This document shows, in pieces, positions 15,836-26,700 of a DNA stretch of 64,000 nt. Every line of letters begins with the position of its first letter. Position 1 is the first letter of the stretch. The notes under the pieces were generated by a model. It did no database searches, was not told the DNA's origin, and was given only the letters and a program-made list of their open reading frames with translations. The position numbers and the translations under genes are program-made. This DNA comes from Caulifigura coniformis (GTDB lineage: Bacteria > Planctomycetota > Planctomycetia > Planctomycetales > Planctomycetaceae). The stretch covers positions 3,546,314-3,610,313 of the forward strand of contig NZ_CP036271.1 of the NCBI RefSeq assembly GCF_007745175.1. Direction: 5' to 3'.

Positions 15836-18772
15836 ATGTCTCGAGCGGTTCTTTTCTTACTGGTCGTGTTCGCAGCCATCGCGCCGGCGGCCGGCGCTGA
15901 TCAGGTCCCATTCACGCTGGAGCAGGTTCGCAGCTATCCCTTTCCCAACGAGCTCACCGCCGCCCGTTCCGGCTCACGGATCGCCTGGGCCGTTGATGAT
16001 CGCGGGCGGAGAAACATCTGGGTGGCGGAAGGGCCCGATTTCGAACCCCGGAAGCTCACGAAGTTCGATCTCGATGACGGCCAGGAACTGACTGCCGTCA
16101 GCCTGTCGCCCGATGGCGACCATGTGGTGTTCGTCCGCGGTGGAGATTTCGGCAGTAACTGGGACCGCGGCGTCGGTGTCAACACGCTGTCGCTCCCGAT
16201 TCCGCCAAAGCTGCAGCTCTGGGCGGCGCCGTTCGCAGGAGGCGACGCCAGGGTGCTCGCTGACGACGTCGACAGCCCGGCCATTTCGCCGCGGGGCGAC
16301 ATCGTGGCCTTCAACAAGGGAGGGCAGGCCTGGAGTGCGAAGCTGGACGGCTCGTCGCCGGCCCAGCCCATGATTGCCACCCGCGGTTCGACCAGCAGCC
16401 TCACGTGGTCGCCCGACGGCTCAAAGCTGGCGTTCGTTTCCTCGCGCGACGATCACGCCTTCATCGGCATCTACACGGACGCCACAACCCCGATCCTGTG
16501 GATTGATCCTTCGACCGCCCGTGACGGCTCGCCGCGCTGGTCTCCGGACGGCAAGTCGCTCGTGTTCGTTCGCCGACCCGGCTCGGGGCCCGAACCGGCG
16601 ATCAAGAAGGTGCCGCAGCCCGAGTGGTCCATCCGCGTCGCCGATGTCGCAACCGGAACTTCGCGGGAAGTCTGGAAATTCCTGGCGACCCGCGGCCGGA
16701 ATTCCTCGGGAGCATCGAACCTCGACTGGGCCGCCGGCGACCGGATCGTGTTCCTCGCCTCCTTCGACGGCTGGCCACACCTCTATTCCCTCCCGGTGGC
16801 CGGCGGGGAACCGGAGCTGCTGACCCCCGGCAAGTTCCACCTCGAACAGGTTCGACTCAGCCCCGATCGGAAGTTCCTGCTGTGCGCGGGGAACACGGGG
16901 CCCGATGCGCTGGATATCGACCGTCGGCACATCCTGAAAGTCCCCGTCGACAGGCCCGAACTGAACGTGGTGACTCCCGGCGACGGCCTCGAGTGGTCCC
17001 CGGTCGTCACGGGCGACGGCAAGGCCATTGTCTGCCTCTCGTCCACAGGGCAGCGGCCCCCCATGCCGACCTTGCTGCCGGCCGACGGAGGCCCTGCGAA
17101 AGTCCTGGGAGAGTCTCACCTCGCGAATTTTCCAGTTTCTCAACTGGTCGCGCCGAAGCAGGTCGTCTTCAAGTCGCCGGATGGGCTCGAGGTTCACGGC
17201 CAGCTCTTTGAAAAGCCCGGACCCGCAACGAAGAAACCCGCCATCGTCTACGTGCATGGCGGGCCCCAGCGGCAGATGCTGCTCGGCTGGCACTATTCCC
17301 CCTACTACGCGAACGCCTACGCCTCCAATCAGTATCTCGCGTCGCGAGGATACGTCGTCCTGTCGGTGAATTACCGGCTTGGCATCGGATACGGCCAGGC
17401 GTTTATGAGCCCCGGAAAAACAGGGGCGTCCGGCGCCGCCGAATACATCGACATCAAGGCGGCCGGCGAATACCTGCGCTCGCTTCCGCAGGTCGACCCG
17501 GACTGCATCGGCATCTACGGCGGCTCCTACGGCGGATACCTGACCGCACTGGCGCTCGCCCGCAATTCCGATCTCTTCGCCGCAGGGGTCGACATCCACG
17601 GCGTCCACCGCCAGCGCACTGCAAGGGAGAACGCCGATCCGAAGGAGACTGATGCGGGCGCCGTGGCCTGGCGGTCGTCGCCCGTCTCGGCGATCGAAAC
17701 ATGGAAGTCGCCCGTCCTCCTCATCAGCGGGGATGACGACCGCAATGTCGCCGTCTCGCAGACAGTCGATCTCTCGCGACGGCTTGCGGCCGCTGGAGTT
17801 CCGTTTGAGCAGTTGATTATTCCCGACGATACCCATCACTTCATGCGGTTCGCCAACTGGATGAAGGTCAATGCGGCCACCGCCGAGTTCTTCGACCGTC
17901 AGATTGGCTATCCCGATCCCGCGCAGCAGCCGCAGGTGACCGCGCAGGCCTGGGCGATTCTCGACGGCCAGACCGGCAAGCTTCTCTATGGCAAGGAGGC
18001 GGACGAACGTCGGAAAACCGCGAGCACCACGAAAGTCATGTGCGCCAGCGTCATCCTGAAGCTGGCCGAGAAAGATCCCAAGGTCCTCGACGAGATCGTC
18101 ACCTTTTCGAAACTCGCCGATGACACCGTCGGCAGCACGGCCGGCATCAAAGTGGGGGAGAGCCTTCCGGTTCGCGACTGTCTCTACGGGCTTCTTCTTC
18201 CCTCCGGAAACGATGCAGGGAATGCCCTGGCCGAGCATTTCAACGATCGTTTCGATCCTCCGGACGCCACGATGATCCAGTCGCTCGGTCTGGATGTGGA
18301 GCTACTCAAGACCCGCATCAACTTCATTGCCGAGATGAACCGCACGGCCCGAAGCTGGGGCGTGACGGGCACGGAGTACCGTTCGTCCTACGGAGACGGC
18401 GGGACGCCCGACCAGCGCACGACGTCGGCCGGGGAACTCGGCCAGGTCGTCTGGAACGCCTTCCAGAACAAGCGCCTGCGGACCGTCGTCGGCACGAAGG
18501 CGTATGCGTGCAAGGTGCGGCAGCCTGACGGAACGCTGCGCGATGCCCGCTGGGAGAACACGAACAAGCTGCTCGATCGATATGGCGTCGATGGCGTGAA
18601 GACCGGCACCACCAACCAGGCCGGAGCCTGTCTGGTGTCGCATGCCCGATTCGGCGCCGAAGACTATTTCTTCGTCGTCCTGGGCGCCGCGCGGGATGAG
18701 GCACGCTTCTCCGACACCGTCGATCTGATCCGCTGGTTGAAATCCCGACGTGCGACGCCGGAGTCCCATTAA
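15836..18772 (+). CDS. Exported S9 prolyl oligopeptidase fused to S11 D-Ala-D-Ala carboxypeptidase
   Basis: A 978-residue protein with a signal peptide (RAVLFLLVVFAAIAPAAGA). Residues 30 to about 430 form a TolB/DPP-like beta-propeller with repeated LSPDG, WSPDG motifs. The S9 hydrolase domain follows, with GGSYGG (Ser564), an acid in SGDDDRNV and His in DDTHHF. From about residue 700 there is a complete S11 domain: STTK (Ser730), SGN (790-792) and KTG (922-924). The S9 part cleaves peptides; the S11 part trims D-Ala from peptidoglycan stem peptides. Both would act in the periplasm. The start at ATG 15836 has AAGGCGAG upstream. Confidence 0.9.
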   Translation: MSRAVLFLLVVFAAIAPAAGADQVPFTLEQVRSYPFPNELTAARSGSRIAWAVDDRGRRNIWVAEGPDFEPRKLTKFDLDDGQELTAVSLSPDGDHVVFVRGGDFGSNWDRGVGVNTLSLPIPPKLQLWAAPFAGGDARVLADDVDSPAISPRGDIVAFNKGGQAWSAKLDGSSPAQPMIATRGSTSSLTWSPDGSKLAFVSSRDDHAFIGIYTDATTPILWIDPSTARDGSPRWSPDGKSLVFVRRPGSGPEPAIKKVPQPEWSIRVADVATGTSREVWKFLATRGRNSSGASNLDWAAGDRIVFLASFDGWPHLYSLPVAGGEPELLTPGKFHLEQVRLSPDRKFLLCAGNTGPDALDIDRRHILKVPVDRPELNVVTPGDGLEWSPVVTGDGKAIVCLSSTGQRPPMPTLLPADGGPAKVLGESHLANFPVSQLVAPKQVVFKSPDGLEVHGQLFEKPGPATKKPAIVYVHGGPQRQMLLGWHYSPYYANAYASNQYLASRGYVVLSVNYRLGIGYGQAFMSPGKTGASGAAEYIDIKAAGEYLRSLPQVDPDCIGIYGGSYGGYLTALALARNSDLFAAGVDIHGVHRQRTARENADPKETDAGAVAWRSSPVSAIETWKSPVLLISGDDDRNVAVSQTVDLSRRLAAAGVPFEQLIIPDDTHHFMRFANWMKVNAATAEFFDRQIGYPDPAQQPQVTAQAWAILDGQTGKLLYGKEADERRKTASTTKVMCASVILKLAEKDPKVLDEIVTFSKLADDTVGSTAGIKVGESLPVRDCLYGLLLPSGNDAGNALAEHFNDRFDPPDATMIQSLGLDVELLKTRINFIAEMNRTARSWGVTGTEYRSSYGDGGTPDQRTTSAGELGQVVWNAFQNKRLRTVVGTKAYACKVRQPDGTLRDARWENTNKLLDRYGVDGVKTGTTNQAGACLVSHARFGAEDYFFVVLGAARDEARFSDTVDLIRWLKSRRATPESH

Positions 18773-18833
18773 CCGATCGGGGACTCAATTTGCCGCGGCA
18801 CTTCTGAACTCCTCGCGGACTCCTGACTCCGGA

Positions 18834-21236
18834 TCACGGTGCGGATTCCGCGAGGACCTTTTCATAGTACGCAGCCGCCCGGTCGTAGGCCGCGCGGGCC
18901 GCAGGCCGCTCGGCCTCGCGAATATTGCGTTCCTTGGACTTCCAGCAGACATCGACCGCCTTCCGGCACCATTCCGCGCTCGCCTTGCGGGCGCGAACTG
19001 GATTCCCCTCGACCGTCACCCATACCGGGTTCGTATGGACGCTCGGAAGGATCCGGACGGCGATCCACGACGACCTCGCGACGTCGACTTCGAAACGCAG
19101 CGTTTCCATCGTGCCGTCCGCTTCGATGTCTTTCCGGGCGACCGGTTCACCATTCACGATGACCTCCACCGGAACCCGGCGCGACTCGCCAATGCGGCAG
19201 CGCTCAATGTTCCAATACGGCTTCGCATCCAGGCGCGAGTTCCGGATCCGCCTCGTCGTTTCCGTCTCCGTCTGCTCGAGCAGCGCGGCGGCGTCCAACT
19301 CGACCGTCACCCGGCCCTCCGCGGGGAGTGCCAGCGTGCTCACGCCATCGGCCGTCGGCTCGCCGACGCCAACCGTTGTCCCAGCATGCGAGACGCGGTA
19401 GTCGATCAGGTGGCTCATTCCATCGCCGACGTAGCTGCGGCCAAGCTTGATTCCCTGGGCCCATTGGTCGAAATCGAGTGGCTCGTCCTTCGACAACTTC
19501 ACGTAGCTGCGTCCCAACCCGACACGCTCCCCGTAGATACAGGGAAAGTCGGTCTCCCCGCTGATGCGAGTGGTCACGCCACAGTTCAGCGTGTGATACC
19601 AGATGTTGAGTTCCCAGATGCTGGGGGTGTCGACGGCCGAGATGAAGTCGCAGGCTCCCAGCGGCCCGGTGACGATGTATTCATTGGCGCCGATGCCATC
19701 GAAGGGCGGCATGGCGTCGTCAGGAAGCTGGCTGGCCGCTTTGCCGGGAGTCGGCCGGAAGCGTCCGCCATAGGGGATCGGCGCCGGCGACCGCCTGCCG
19801 TCGGGCATGACGTCGGGCAGTCCCAGTCCCCATCCCGAGTGGCTGTAGCCGACCACGCCCCCCTGCTTCTGTCCGAACTCGAGGACCGGCAGGGTCCAAC
19901 TCGGCCAGTCTTCGAGGAGCGTCGTCCCGGGGTAATCGTCTTCCGTCAGTCGCAGCAGGCACAGATGACCCGCATGCGATGAGGGAAACCCGCTCACTTC
20001 CACGTCGTATCGCATCAGGTAGTTGGGCTTCGAGAGGGCGGAAGTCTTGCCTTCGAAGTATTGCTTCTGCGTGTACCAGCAGGGGCCCCACGACAGAACA
20101 CAACCGACATTCAGGTCTTCGCCCAGAATGTGGCGCATCATGTCCCCAGGGCCGACGCCTTCGGTCGGACTGTCGTAATGGGCGCAGCCTGCGGCATGGA
20201 CGTGGTGATCTCCCGAGAACCAGCCGCGCTCGCGGGGATGGATCCAGCGGACGAGCCGCATCGATTCGCGATGGCTCTTCACGCCGACCGGCACGGTGAT
20301 CGTTCTCCGGAGCGGCATGTATTCAGGACCGCGCGTTACTTCGATGGTGTACTCGCCCGGAATCAGCGGGACGGTCTCGCCGCTCGCGCGGTAAACCTGG
20401 TGATGGAAGAAGAAATCGGGAGCGATCCGCCGCGATGGATTCGGATAGACACGCTGGAGCCGGTCGCGAATCGTGAACGCCGCCGTCGTCGGCTGGCCGT
20501 CATGGTCGCGAACGTCCAGCACGACTTCGACGCTGGGCGCGATGTGGAACAGGATCGGCACTTCTCCGCGAAAGCCGAGATCCTGCGTCCCCTGGCCGAC
20601 GCTGAACGCGAACGAAGCCTCCCGTCGTCCGACATCCCGCGCGTAAAGCTGCAGGATGCGATACTCGACGCCAAGCCCCGAGAGGTTCGGCTTCAACGGC
20701 TGTTTATCGAACTGGTCGATGTCGAGGAATCGGTGGGGCACATCCGCGGCCGACGTCAGTTTGCTGTCGGTCAGCGGCTTCTCACGCCGGCCTTTCCCCT
20801 GCAGATACGGCGTCGCCGAATTCGGACTGGTCACTTCGAGTTTCGGCGTGATTCCCGCTTCGTTGACGACCTTCACCAGGAACGAGCGCCAGCCGTTCTG
20901 GTCAAGCTCCTTCTTTGCAGGTCCCTCGACGGCTGAAACCCGGCTCTCGGCGTTAATCGTCACCACCGCGAGCGCCATCGGATCAAAGATCGCCTGGATC
21001 TCGACGACTGAGGCCCGGCCATCGGGATTCGCGATCGCCGCAGCCAGGGCCTCCTGCTGCGACTTCGAAAGTGGCGAACCGACGTACTCCAGCGCGTCGC
21101 GTAGCCGCTCTGCGGCCGCGGCGAATGGCTGCGGCTCGACAGTGCGGACCGGTTCGATGTCCGTGGCCCGGGCCACGGCCGCGAAGCCTGTCACGAGCAG
21201 GATCGGTGTCAGCACGACGCACAGAGCAAGGCGCAT
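18834..21236 (-). CDS. Exported CehA/McbA family metallohydrolase
   Basis: An 800-residue protein with a signal peptide (MRLALCVVLTPILLVTGFAAVARA). The N-terminal third is beta-rich. A CehA/McbA-type PHP-like metal-binding domain begins around residue 335 with GDHHVHAAGC and contains VVGYSHSGWG. The C-terminus has further beta strands and a helical end. Relatives include carbaryl hydrolases, but planctomycete members are of unknown substrate. The frame is open to 21752, but the upstream part is unlike coding sequence; the ATG at 21234-21236 directly before the signal peptide is used. Convergent with the peptidase fusion at its 3' side. Confidence 0.8.
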   Translation of the reverse strand: MRLALCVVLTPILLVTGFAAVARATDIEPVRTVEPQPFAAAAERLRDALEYVGSPLSKSQQEALAAAIANPDGRASVVEIQAIFDPMALAVVTINAESRVSAVEGPAKKELDQNGWRSFLVKVVNEAGITPKLEVTSPNSATPYLQGKGRREKPLTDSKLTSAADVPHRFLDIDQFDKQPLKPNLSGLGVEYRILQLYARDVGRREASFAFSVGQGTQDLGFRGEVPILFHIAPSVEVVLDVRDHDGQPTTAAFTIRDRLQRVYPNPSRRIAPDFFFHHQVYRASGETVPLIPGEYTIEVTRGPEYMPLRRTITVPVGVKSHRESMRLVRWIHPRERGWFSGDHHVHAAGCAHYDSPTEGVGPGDMMRHILGEDLNVGCVLSWGPCWYTQKQYFEGKTSALSKPNYLMRYDVEVSGFPSSHAGHLCLLRLTEDDYPGTTLLEDWPSWTLPVLEFGQKQGGVVGYSHSGWGLGLPDVMPDGRRSPAPIPYGGRFRPTPGKAASQLPDDAMPPFDGIGANEYIVTGPLGACDFISAVDTPSIWELNIWYHTLNCGVTTRISGETDFPCIYGERVGLGRSYVKLSKDEPLDFDQWAQGIKLGRSYVGDGMSHLIDYRVSHAGTTVGVGEPTADGVSTLALPAEGRVTVELDAAALLEQTETETTRRIRNSRLDAKPYWNIERCRIGESRRVPVEVIVNGEPVARKDIEADGTMETLRFEVDVARSSWIAVRILPSVHTNPVWVTVEGNPVRARKASAEWCRKAVDVCWKSKERNIREAERPAARAAYDRAAAYYEKVLAESAP

Positions 21237-21386
21237 CAGTCTGTCCCCCAGGCGAGCGGTGCAGGTGAGAGCTGGGGAACAATCTATCCGGCCCCGGTCG
21301 GCAATGCCTTCATGGAGAATGGTTTCTGTCCATCCCCCGTTTCGTGTCAGAAAACGTGAAGCCGTGTGTAAAACAGTGATAGACCA

Positions 21387-21992
21387 ATGATGACCTTTTC
21401 CCCACAAACCCGGGCAAGCCTGCTGATTCGCGTCCGCAATCCGGCGGATCAGGCGGCGTGGCATGAGTTTGTGGAGATCTACTGGCCCGTGATTCACAGG
21501 CTGGCCCGCCGGAAGGGGCTGCAGGAGGCCGACGCCGACGACCTGGCGCAACAGGTGTTGATGTCCGTCGCCAAGACGATTGAGGAACGGCCGCACGACC
21601 CGGGCCGTGCAAAGTTCCGGACCTGGCTCGGACGCGTCGTCCAGAATGCGGCCTTGAATGCCCTCACTCGTGCGAAGCCTGATCGCCCGGCAGGGGGCGA
21701 CAGTCACGACGCGCATGTCCGAAACGCCGTGAGTCGCGAACCCGACTCTCAACTGATGCAGCTGGAATTGCGTCGCGAAGTGTTTCGGTGGGCCGCCCGG
21801 CAGGTCGAACGGGAATTCCAGGCGGACACGTGGCAGGCATTCTGGTTGACAGCCGTCGAAGGACGGGCGTGCGACGATGCGGCGAGGAAACTGAAAAAAG
21901 GTGTCGGCGCTGTTTATGCCGCGCGCAGCCGGGTGATGAAGCGTCTGCAGGAGAAGATCGAGGAGTATGCCGCAGAGTCAGGGAGTGTGTAG
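21387..21992 (+). CDS. ECF-type RNA polymerase sigma factor
   Basis: A 201-residue sigma-70 family protein. Region 2 lies at about residues 20-90 (FVEIYWPVIHRLARRKG, DADDLAQQVLMSV, FRTWLGRVVQNAALN) and region 4 at about 130-195, ending VYAARSRVMKRLQEKIEEY. It directs RNA polymerase to a small regulon. It lies just upstream of a Ser/Thr kinase with a zinc motif, the arrangement found in planctomycete ECF groups where a kinase is thought to control the sigma factor. ATGs at 21387 and 21390 are both possible. Extracytoplasmic signalling is inferred. Confidence 0.9.
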   Translation: MMTFSPQTRASLLIRVRNPADQAAWHEFVEIYWPVIHRLARRKGLQEADADDLAQQVLMSVAKTIEERPHDPGRAKFRTWLGRVVQNAALNALTRAKPDRPAGGDSHDAHVRNAVSREPDSQLMQLELRREVFRWAARQVEREFQADTWQAFWLTAVEGRACDDAARKLKKGVGAVYAARSRVMKRLQEKIEEYAAESGSV

Positions 21993-22157
21993 AGGAACGC
22001 ATGATTCATTCGCCACGGCTGGTTTGGCCGTGTGGGAATGAGAGCGCTGCACACTGTTTCACGGCTCACAGAGTCGTGGCACTTCCTGGTTGTTGGTTGA
22101 GATCACACCACGGATTCATTGATACGAAGATGAGCAGGCGTCCTGCCTGTCCCCCCG

Positions 22158-23657
22158 ATGTCCATTTCCCCATCCACCTGTGATCCGCGCCGCCCGCTCC
22201 AGTTTCTGGAAGGCGCGCTCAGCGATGCCGACCAGTCCGCGTTTGAGACTCATCTGGAGTCGTGCCCGATCTGCCGTGCGTCACTGGAGTCGAAGGCCGG
22301 CGATGTCCAGGCATGGTCGGAAGTCCGCGAGTATCTGTCGTCCTTTGGAGAGGATGCCGACGCCACGCGCGATGCGGTCCAGGAATCCTCGGAGATCGGC
22401 GACCATGGGATCACGGCTGTCCTCAAGCTGCTCGCGCCGACCGATGATCCCGCCATGGTCGGTCGCCTGGCCGGCTACGAGATCGTCGGCGTCATCGGAT
22501 GCGGCGGCATGGGCGTCGTCCTCAAGGGGTTCGATGCCCGCCTCAACCGATTCGTGGCGATCAAGCTGCTCGCTCCTCATCTCGCCGCCAGTGCGTCTGC
22601 CAGACGCCGTTTTGCGAGGGAAGCCAAAGCGGCCGCGGCCGTCGTCCATGAAAACGTGGTCGCGATTCACGGAGTTTCCGAGTTTCAGGGGCTGCCGTAC
22701 CTCGTGATGCCGTATGTGAAAGGGGAGTCGTTGCAGAAGCGGCTCGACCGCAGCGGCCCACTGGGAGTTTCCGAGGTCCTCAGGATCGGCCGTCAGATTG
22801 CCGCCGGGCTCGCGGCGGCCCACGCGCAGGGCCTGATCCATCGCGACGTGAAACCCGCGAACATCCTGCTCGAAGAGAATGTCGATCGACTTCAGCTGAC
22901 CGACTTCGGGCTCGCCCGAACTGTCGATGACGCCAGCGAAACAAGAACCGGCATTATCGCCGGCACTCCCCAGTACATGTCGCCCGAGCAGGCCCGCGGC
23001 GACGCGCTCGACACCCGGAGCGATCTCTTCAGCGTCGGCAGCGTGATGTACACGATGTGCGCGGGGCGGCCGCCGTTTCGTGCGGAGACGCCTTACGGAA
23101 TTCTGCGACGAATCACGGACGACACGCCGCGACCTTTGACGGAAGTGAACCCTGACACGCCGGGATGGCTGGAAGCGATTGTCGGGAAACTGCACAGCAA
23201 GGAGCCAGCGGATCGGTTCGTTTCGTGCGAGGAGCTGGCGGAGACGCTGGAGCAATGCCTCGCTCACGTCCGGCAGCCGGCGACGGTGGGGCTGCCTGAA
23301 GGAGTGACGAAGCTGGTGAAGCCGGCGCGGCCGGGCAGCGCCGGAATCTCAGCCGCCCGGTTCATGCGTCTGATGAAGACAGGACGCGGCCAGATGACGG
23401 CCGGAATTCTGGCGACAGCAACGCTGGCGGGCGTGTTCGTGATGATGCGGCAGCCGGCGGCTGAACTGGCGAGTGAATCGGGTTTGCCGCCGGCGGGGCT
23501 TCCCGAGTCGACGTTGCCAGTGCTTGATCCGGCACTCGACTGGGATCGGGTCGCCGGCGAGACGGAATTGCTGAAGGGACAGGCCGAGGAGCTGGCGGGG
23601 CGGGCGGAGCAGTTGTGGGACGGCGCGAAGATTCCGTCGGCCGAGATGCCTCCTTGA
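22158..23657 (+). CDS. Membrane Ser/Thr protein kinase with zinc-binding anti-sigma-like N-terminus
   Basis: A 499-residue protein. Residues 32-39 read HLESCPIC, the Hx3Cx2C pattern of zinc-binding anti-sigma (ZAS) domains. The kinase domain spans about 105-375: a Gly-rich loop in GCGGMGVV, Lys136 in VAIKLL, His-Arg-Asp at 228-230, Asp249 in DFGLAR and an APE-like SPEQ. One transmembrane helix follows near residue 412, then a short outer tail. It probably phosphorylates proteins in the cytoplasm and may bind the ECF sigma factor encoded 165 bases upstream. No clear ribosome binding site precedes the start. Confidence 0.88.
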   Translation: MSISPSTCDPRRPLQFLEGALSDADQSAFETHLESCPICRASLESKAGDVQAWSEVREYLSSFGEDADATRDAVQESSEIGDHGITAVLKLLAPTDDPAMVGRLAGYEIVGVIGCGGMGVVLKGFDARLNRFVAIKLLAPHLAASASARRRFAREAKAAAAVVHENVVAIHGVSEFQGLPYLVMPYVKGESLQKRLDRSGPLGVSEVLRIGRQIAAGLAAAHAQGLIHRDVKPANILLEENVDRLQLTDFGLARTVDDASETRTGIIAGTPQYMSPEQARGDALDTRSDLFSVGSVMYTMCAGRPPFRAETPYGILRRITDDTPRPLTEVNPDTPGWLEAIVGKLHSKEPADRFVSCEELAETLEQCLAHVRQPATVGLPEGVTKLVKPARPGSAGISAARFMRLMKTGRGQMTAGILATATLAGVFVMMRQPAAELASESGLPPAGLPESTLPVLDPALDWDRVAGETELLKGQAEELAGRAEQLWDGAKIPSAEMPP

Positions 23658-23781
23658 TGAAACGCGAGGGAGAGCGGCTGGTATGAGCCGGTGGATGGCG
23701 TCCAAGTTCGCGCAGCAACGATGACACAGCGAAGGCATCCGGAGACTGACGTCCCGATCTGGCGGAAAGAAGGAGAGTGAA

Positions 23782-26700
23782 ATGAAGCTCACAATGATCC
23801 CGCTGTTCGTACTGGCGTTGCTGATCAGCGCACTACGGGCCGATGAGACCAAGACTCCCGTCAGCACCGACGTCGCTCCGCAAACATCGACCGAACCGCC
23901 GGCCGCTCAGCACGCCGAGTCGCGGGATGACCATTGGCTGACCTCAATCTCGGAGGGCCAGGTCCGCGCGAAAGAGACTGGCCGCCCGCTGCTCATCTTC
24001 TGGCGCACCGGCGAAACCGAAGCCGGCGGGCAGATGGGGCGAAACCTGTATTCGGGAATGATCAGAAACGTGCTTCGGAATGTCTTCGTTTCTGTGGACG
24101 CCGATCCTGGCAGCGAAACGGTCCCGTCGACGCAGCTCAAGATCACGGCAGATCCGACGGTGGTAGTCACTGACGCCGATCTCAAGGAGCTTCATCGTTT
24201 CGAAGGTCTGCGGAGCCCCGAGGAGATCGTCGCCGAGCTGTACGTTGCTGGCTCGAAGCTGTCGCCGCCACGATTCACGGCTTCGACGCCGCTGGGAATG
24301 AAGAGCTTCTATGTGAAGCGGGAATCGGTGACTGGACTGCAGAAAGGAGATCTGGCGGACGTGGCGCTGACATACGAACTGCAGTCCACGTCTGGTCGTG
24401 AGCTCAAATCCCAACTGATCCTCGAACGGGTGCCTGTTGCGGATGTCGTTCACGGCGCTCCGAACGACGAGTCGCCGGTGAAGGAAGGCGTTCGGTTGCT
24501 GCTGACACCAGCGAAGGCAGACGCGATGGAGTCTGTCCTCAACCGCTCGCAGATCTCCCTCACATATCGATCGCCGGACCAATTGGCGCGGTTGAAGGAA
24601 GAGGATTTCGAGGCGCGAATCGCGGAAGTTCGGAAAGCCGCGCCGCTCGAGGAGAGTGGCGAATCAACAGACCAGCAGAAGGCTCAGCCGTCCGTCACTG
24701 AAAACGCAGGCGATGCGGAGACACCTCGGCCTCTGCGATTCGTCCACTATGTGTCGCACGGGCAACGAGCCATGCCAGTGTTCACGACATTGATGGAGGA
24801 ACTGGCAAAGCAAGACGTTGCTCTGGGAGTCGGCCATCCTGGTGAGCCGCCGGCCGATCAACTTCGGATTGAAGTGACTGTCGACGAATCCGGCGATTGG
24901 AAAGGGCCGGTGAGCGGTCTGCTCAAAGAGATCAGTGAACTGCCGGTGCAACGGCTGGCCCTATCGTGTGGTCCGGCCCAGGGGAAAGGTGAGACCAGGG
25001 TCACTCTGCGTTGGGGCGAAGAGGCTCCCAAAGCCGATGTCACAGCGGTGAGGGATCTGATGCAGCGACAGTCACGGATTCTTGTGGCATTCACCGGTCC
25101 TGTTGAGGTGGCTCCCTTGCCCGGCGCACCTGCGGAGCGGGGAGGGCTGAAGATTGTCCGGCTGAGCCACGCGAAGGCGCCCGCGATGGCCGTGCTGCTG
25201 AGCCAGGTGGTGATGGGACCAGGCTTCACGGCCGTGGCCGACGAGCGGACCAATTCCGTCGTTCTGAAATCGCATGATGCGGAATCTCTCGATGCCGCGG
25301 AGGCCTTGCTAGCCAAACTCGACGATGCGGGGCCCTCCCCCGGAAAAACGACTGATCTGATGGCGATGGGAATGGGGATGGGGTCTGAGGGGGACATGTC
25401 AATGGGCATGGGGGCCCCTCCCAGGAAGGCGGTCTCTCAACTCCAGAAGGAATACGCCGACCGGGAGGCGGCGGCGGCGAAGCTGGCAAATGAACTTCGG
25501 GGTCTGCAGGCCTCGTCCGAAAGGGGCCAACCGGCCGAGGTCCGCGAGCTTTCGAGCGATGAGTTTTACGCGCAGGCCGGGAGTTCGCTTGAGGGCTTCA
25601 TTGAAAAACTGCATCAGACAAAGCTGGGACGGAAGCCCAGGCAGGAGGAACAGGCCTACTGGCAGGGGGTGTTGACGACGAATGGATACGACCGCGTGGG
25701 GCTGGTGCGGCAGTTCCTCGACTCCGTCGCACCTGGCAAGCTCGACGCCGAAGCCGGGAAGGGGGATCCGAAGCAGGCCGCTTTGCGCAAGCAGTTGAAA
25801 GACGCTGTCAAGAAGTCCTTCGAGGCCCGGCAGGCGATGCTGGCCGCGGAGTTGGAGGCGATGCAGGCGAAGCTCGCCGTGACCCGGCAGTCACTCGAAG
25901 CGCGGAACCGGATCTCTGGAGAGATCGTCGCCCGGCGGGTAGAGGACCTGCTGAATCCCGCACTCAAGTGGGATGAACCTCAACCGGCCAGCGAATCGTA
26001 TGCGGCGTCGCCGCAGCCTGCGGTTTCGGGGCCGGGCAGACTGCCCGTTGATCCGAACGCTCCGACGGGCGTCCGAAAGCTGCCGTCTTTGGCGACGTCC
26101 GGGCCGCAGTCCAGGGGCCCCGCCGGTCGATCGGATGCGAGTTTACAACCGGCCGCCGCGCTTCCTTACCCCCCGGCGGCGTCGGAAGCCATTCCGACTC
26201 CGCGACTGACCGGGATCTGGGAATCGCACGTCGAAGGAATGGGGATGATGGGCGGCATGGGCGGCATCCCGCCTTACCGCGGGGCGGGGATGTCAATGAT
26301 GCTGGCGGGAGAGATGTCGGGCGCCCCCCGGCCGCGACTGGTGATCGAAGGCGAGATCGCGGCGCTGTACGAGAAGAACGAACGCCGGCGTCTGTGGAGG
26401 ATGTCGGTCGGCCGGCCCGGCCAGATCTGGACGCCGATCACCTTCACCCCCCTCGATGAACTGCCGGCCATGCAGGGGAGCTATGCCACGAAAGACCAGG
26501 TCCTGACGGTCGTTACTGCCACCGATGAGGGACCGGAGATTGTGAGTTACCACCGCTCCATTGCAGCGGTCCCTCCCGACTGGGCGAAACAGATGCAGGC
26601 GGACGCTGGTGACAAACTGCGGGCTGCCGAGGATCAGTTTCACCCTGCCGCGCGCATCGATCTTTCAAATGCTGCTTCGGCAGGCGGACAAGACGTTCTT

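Noticed and set aside
16421-18238. Long minus-strand open frame inside the S9/S11 peptidase
   Set aside because: Antisense to a clearly real gene; high GC at third positions keeps the opposite frame open. Its translation is Arg/Gly-rich without motifs.
25360-25420. Repeated ATGGGGATG-like units
   Set aside because: They encode a Met/Gly-rich linker in the 1368-residue protein and lie fully in frame.
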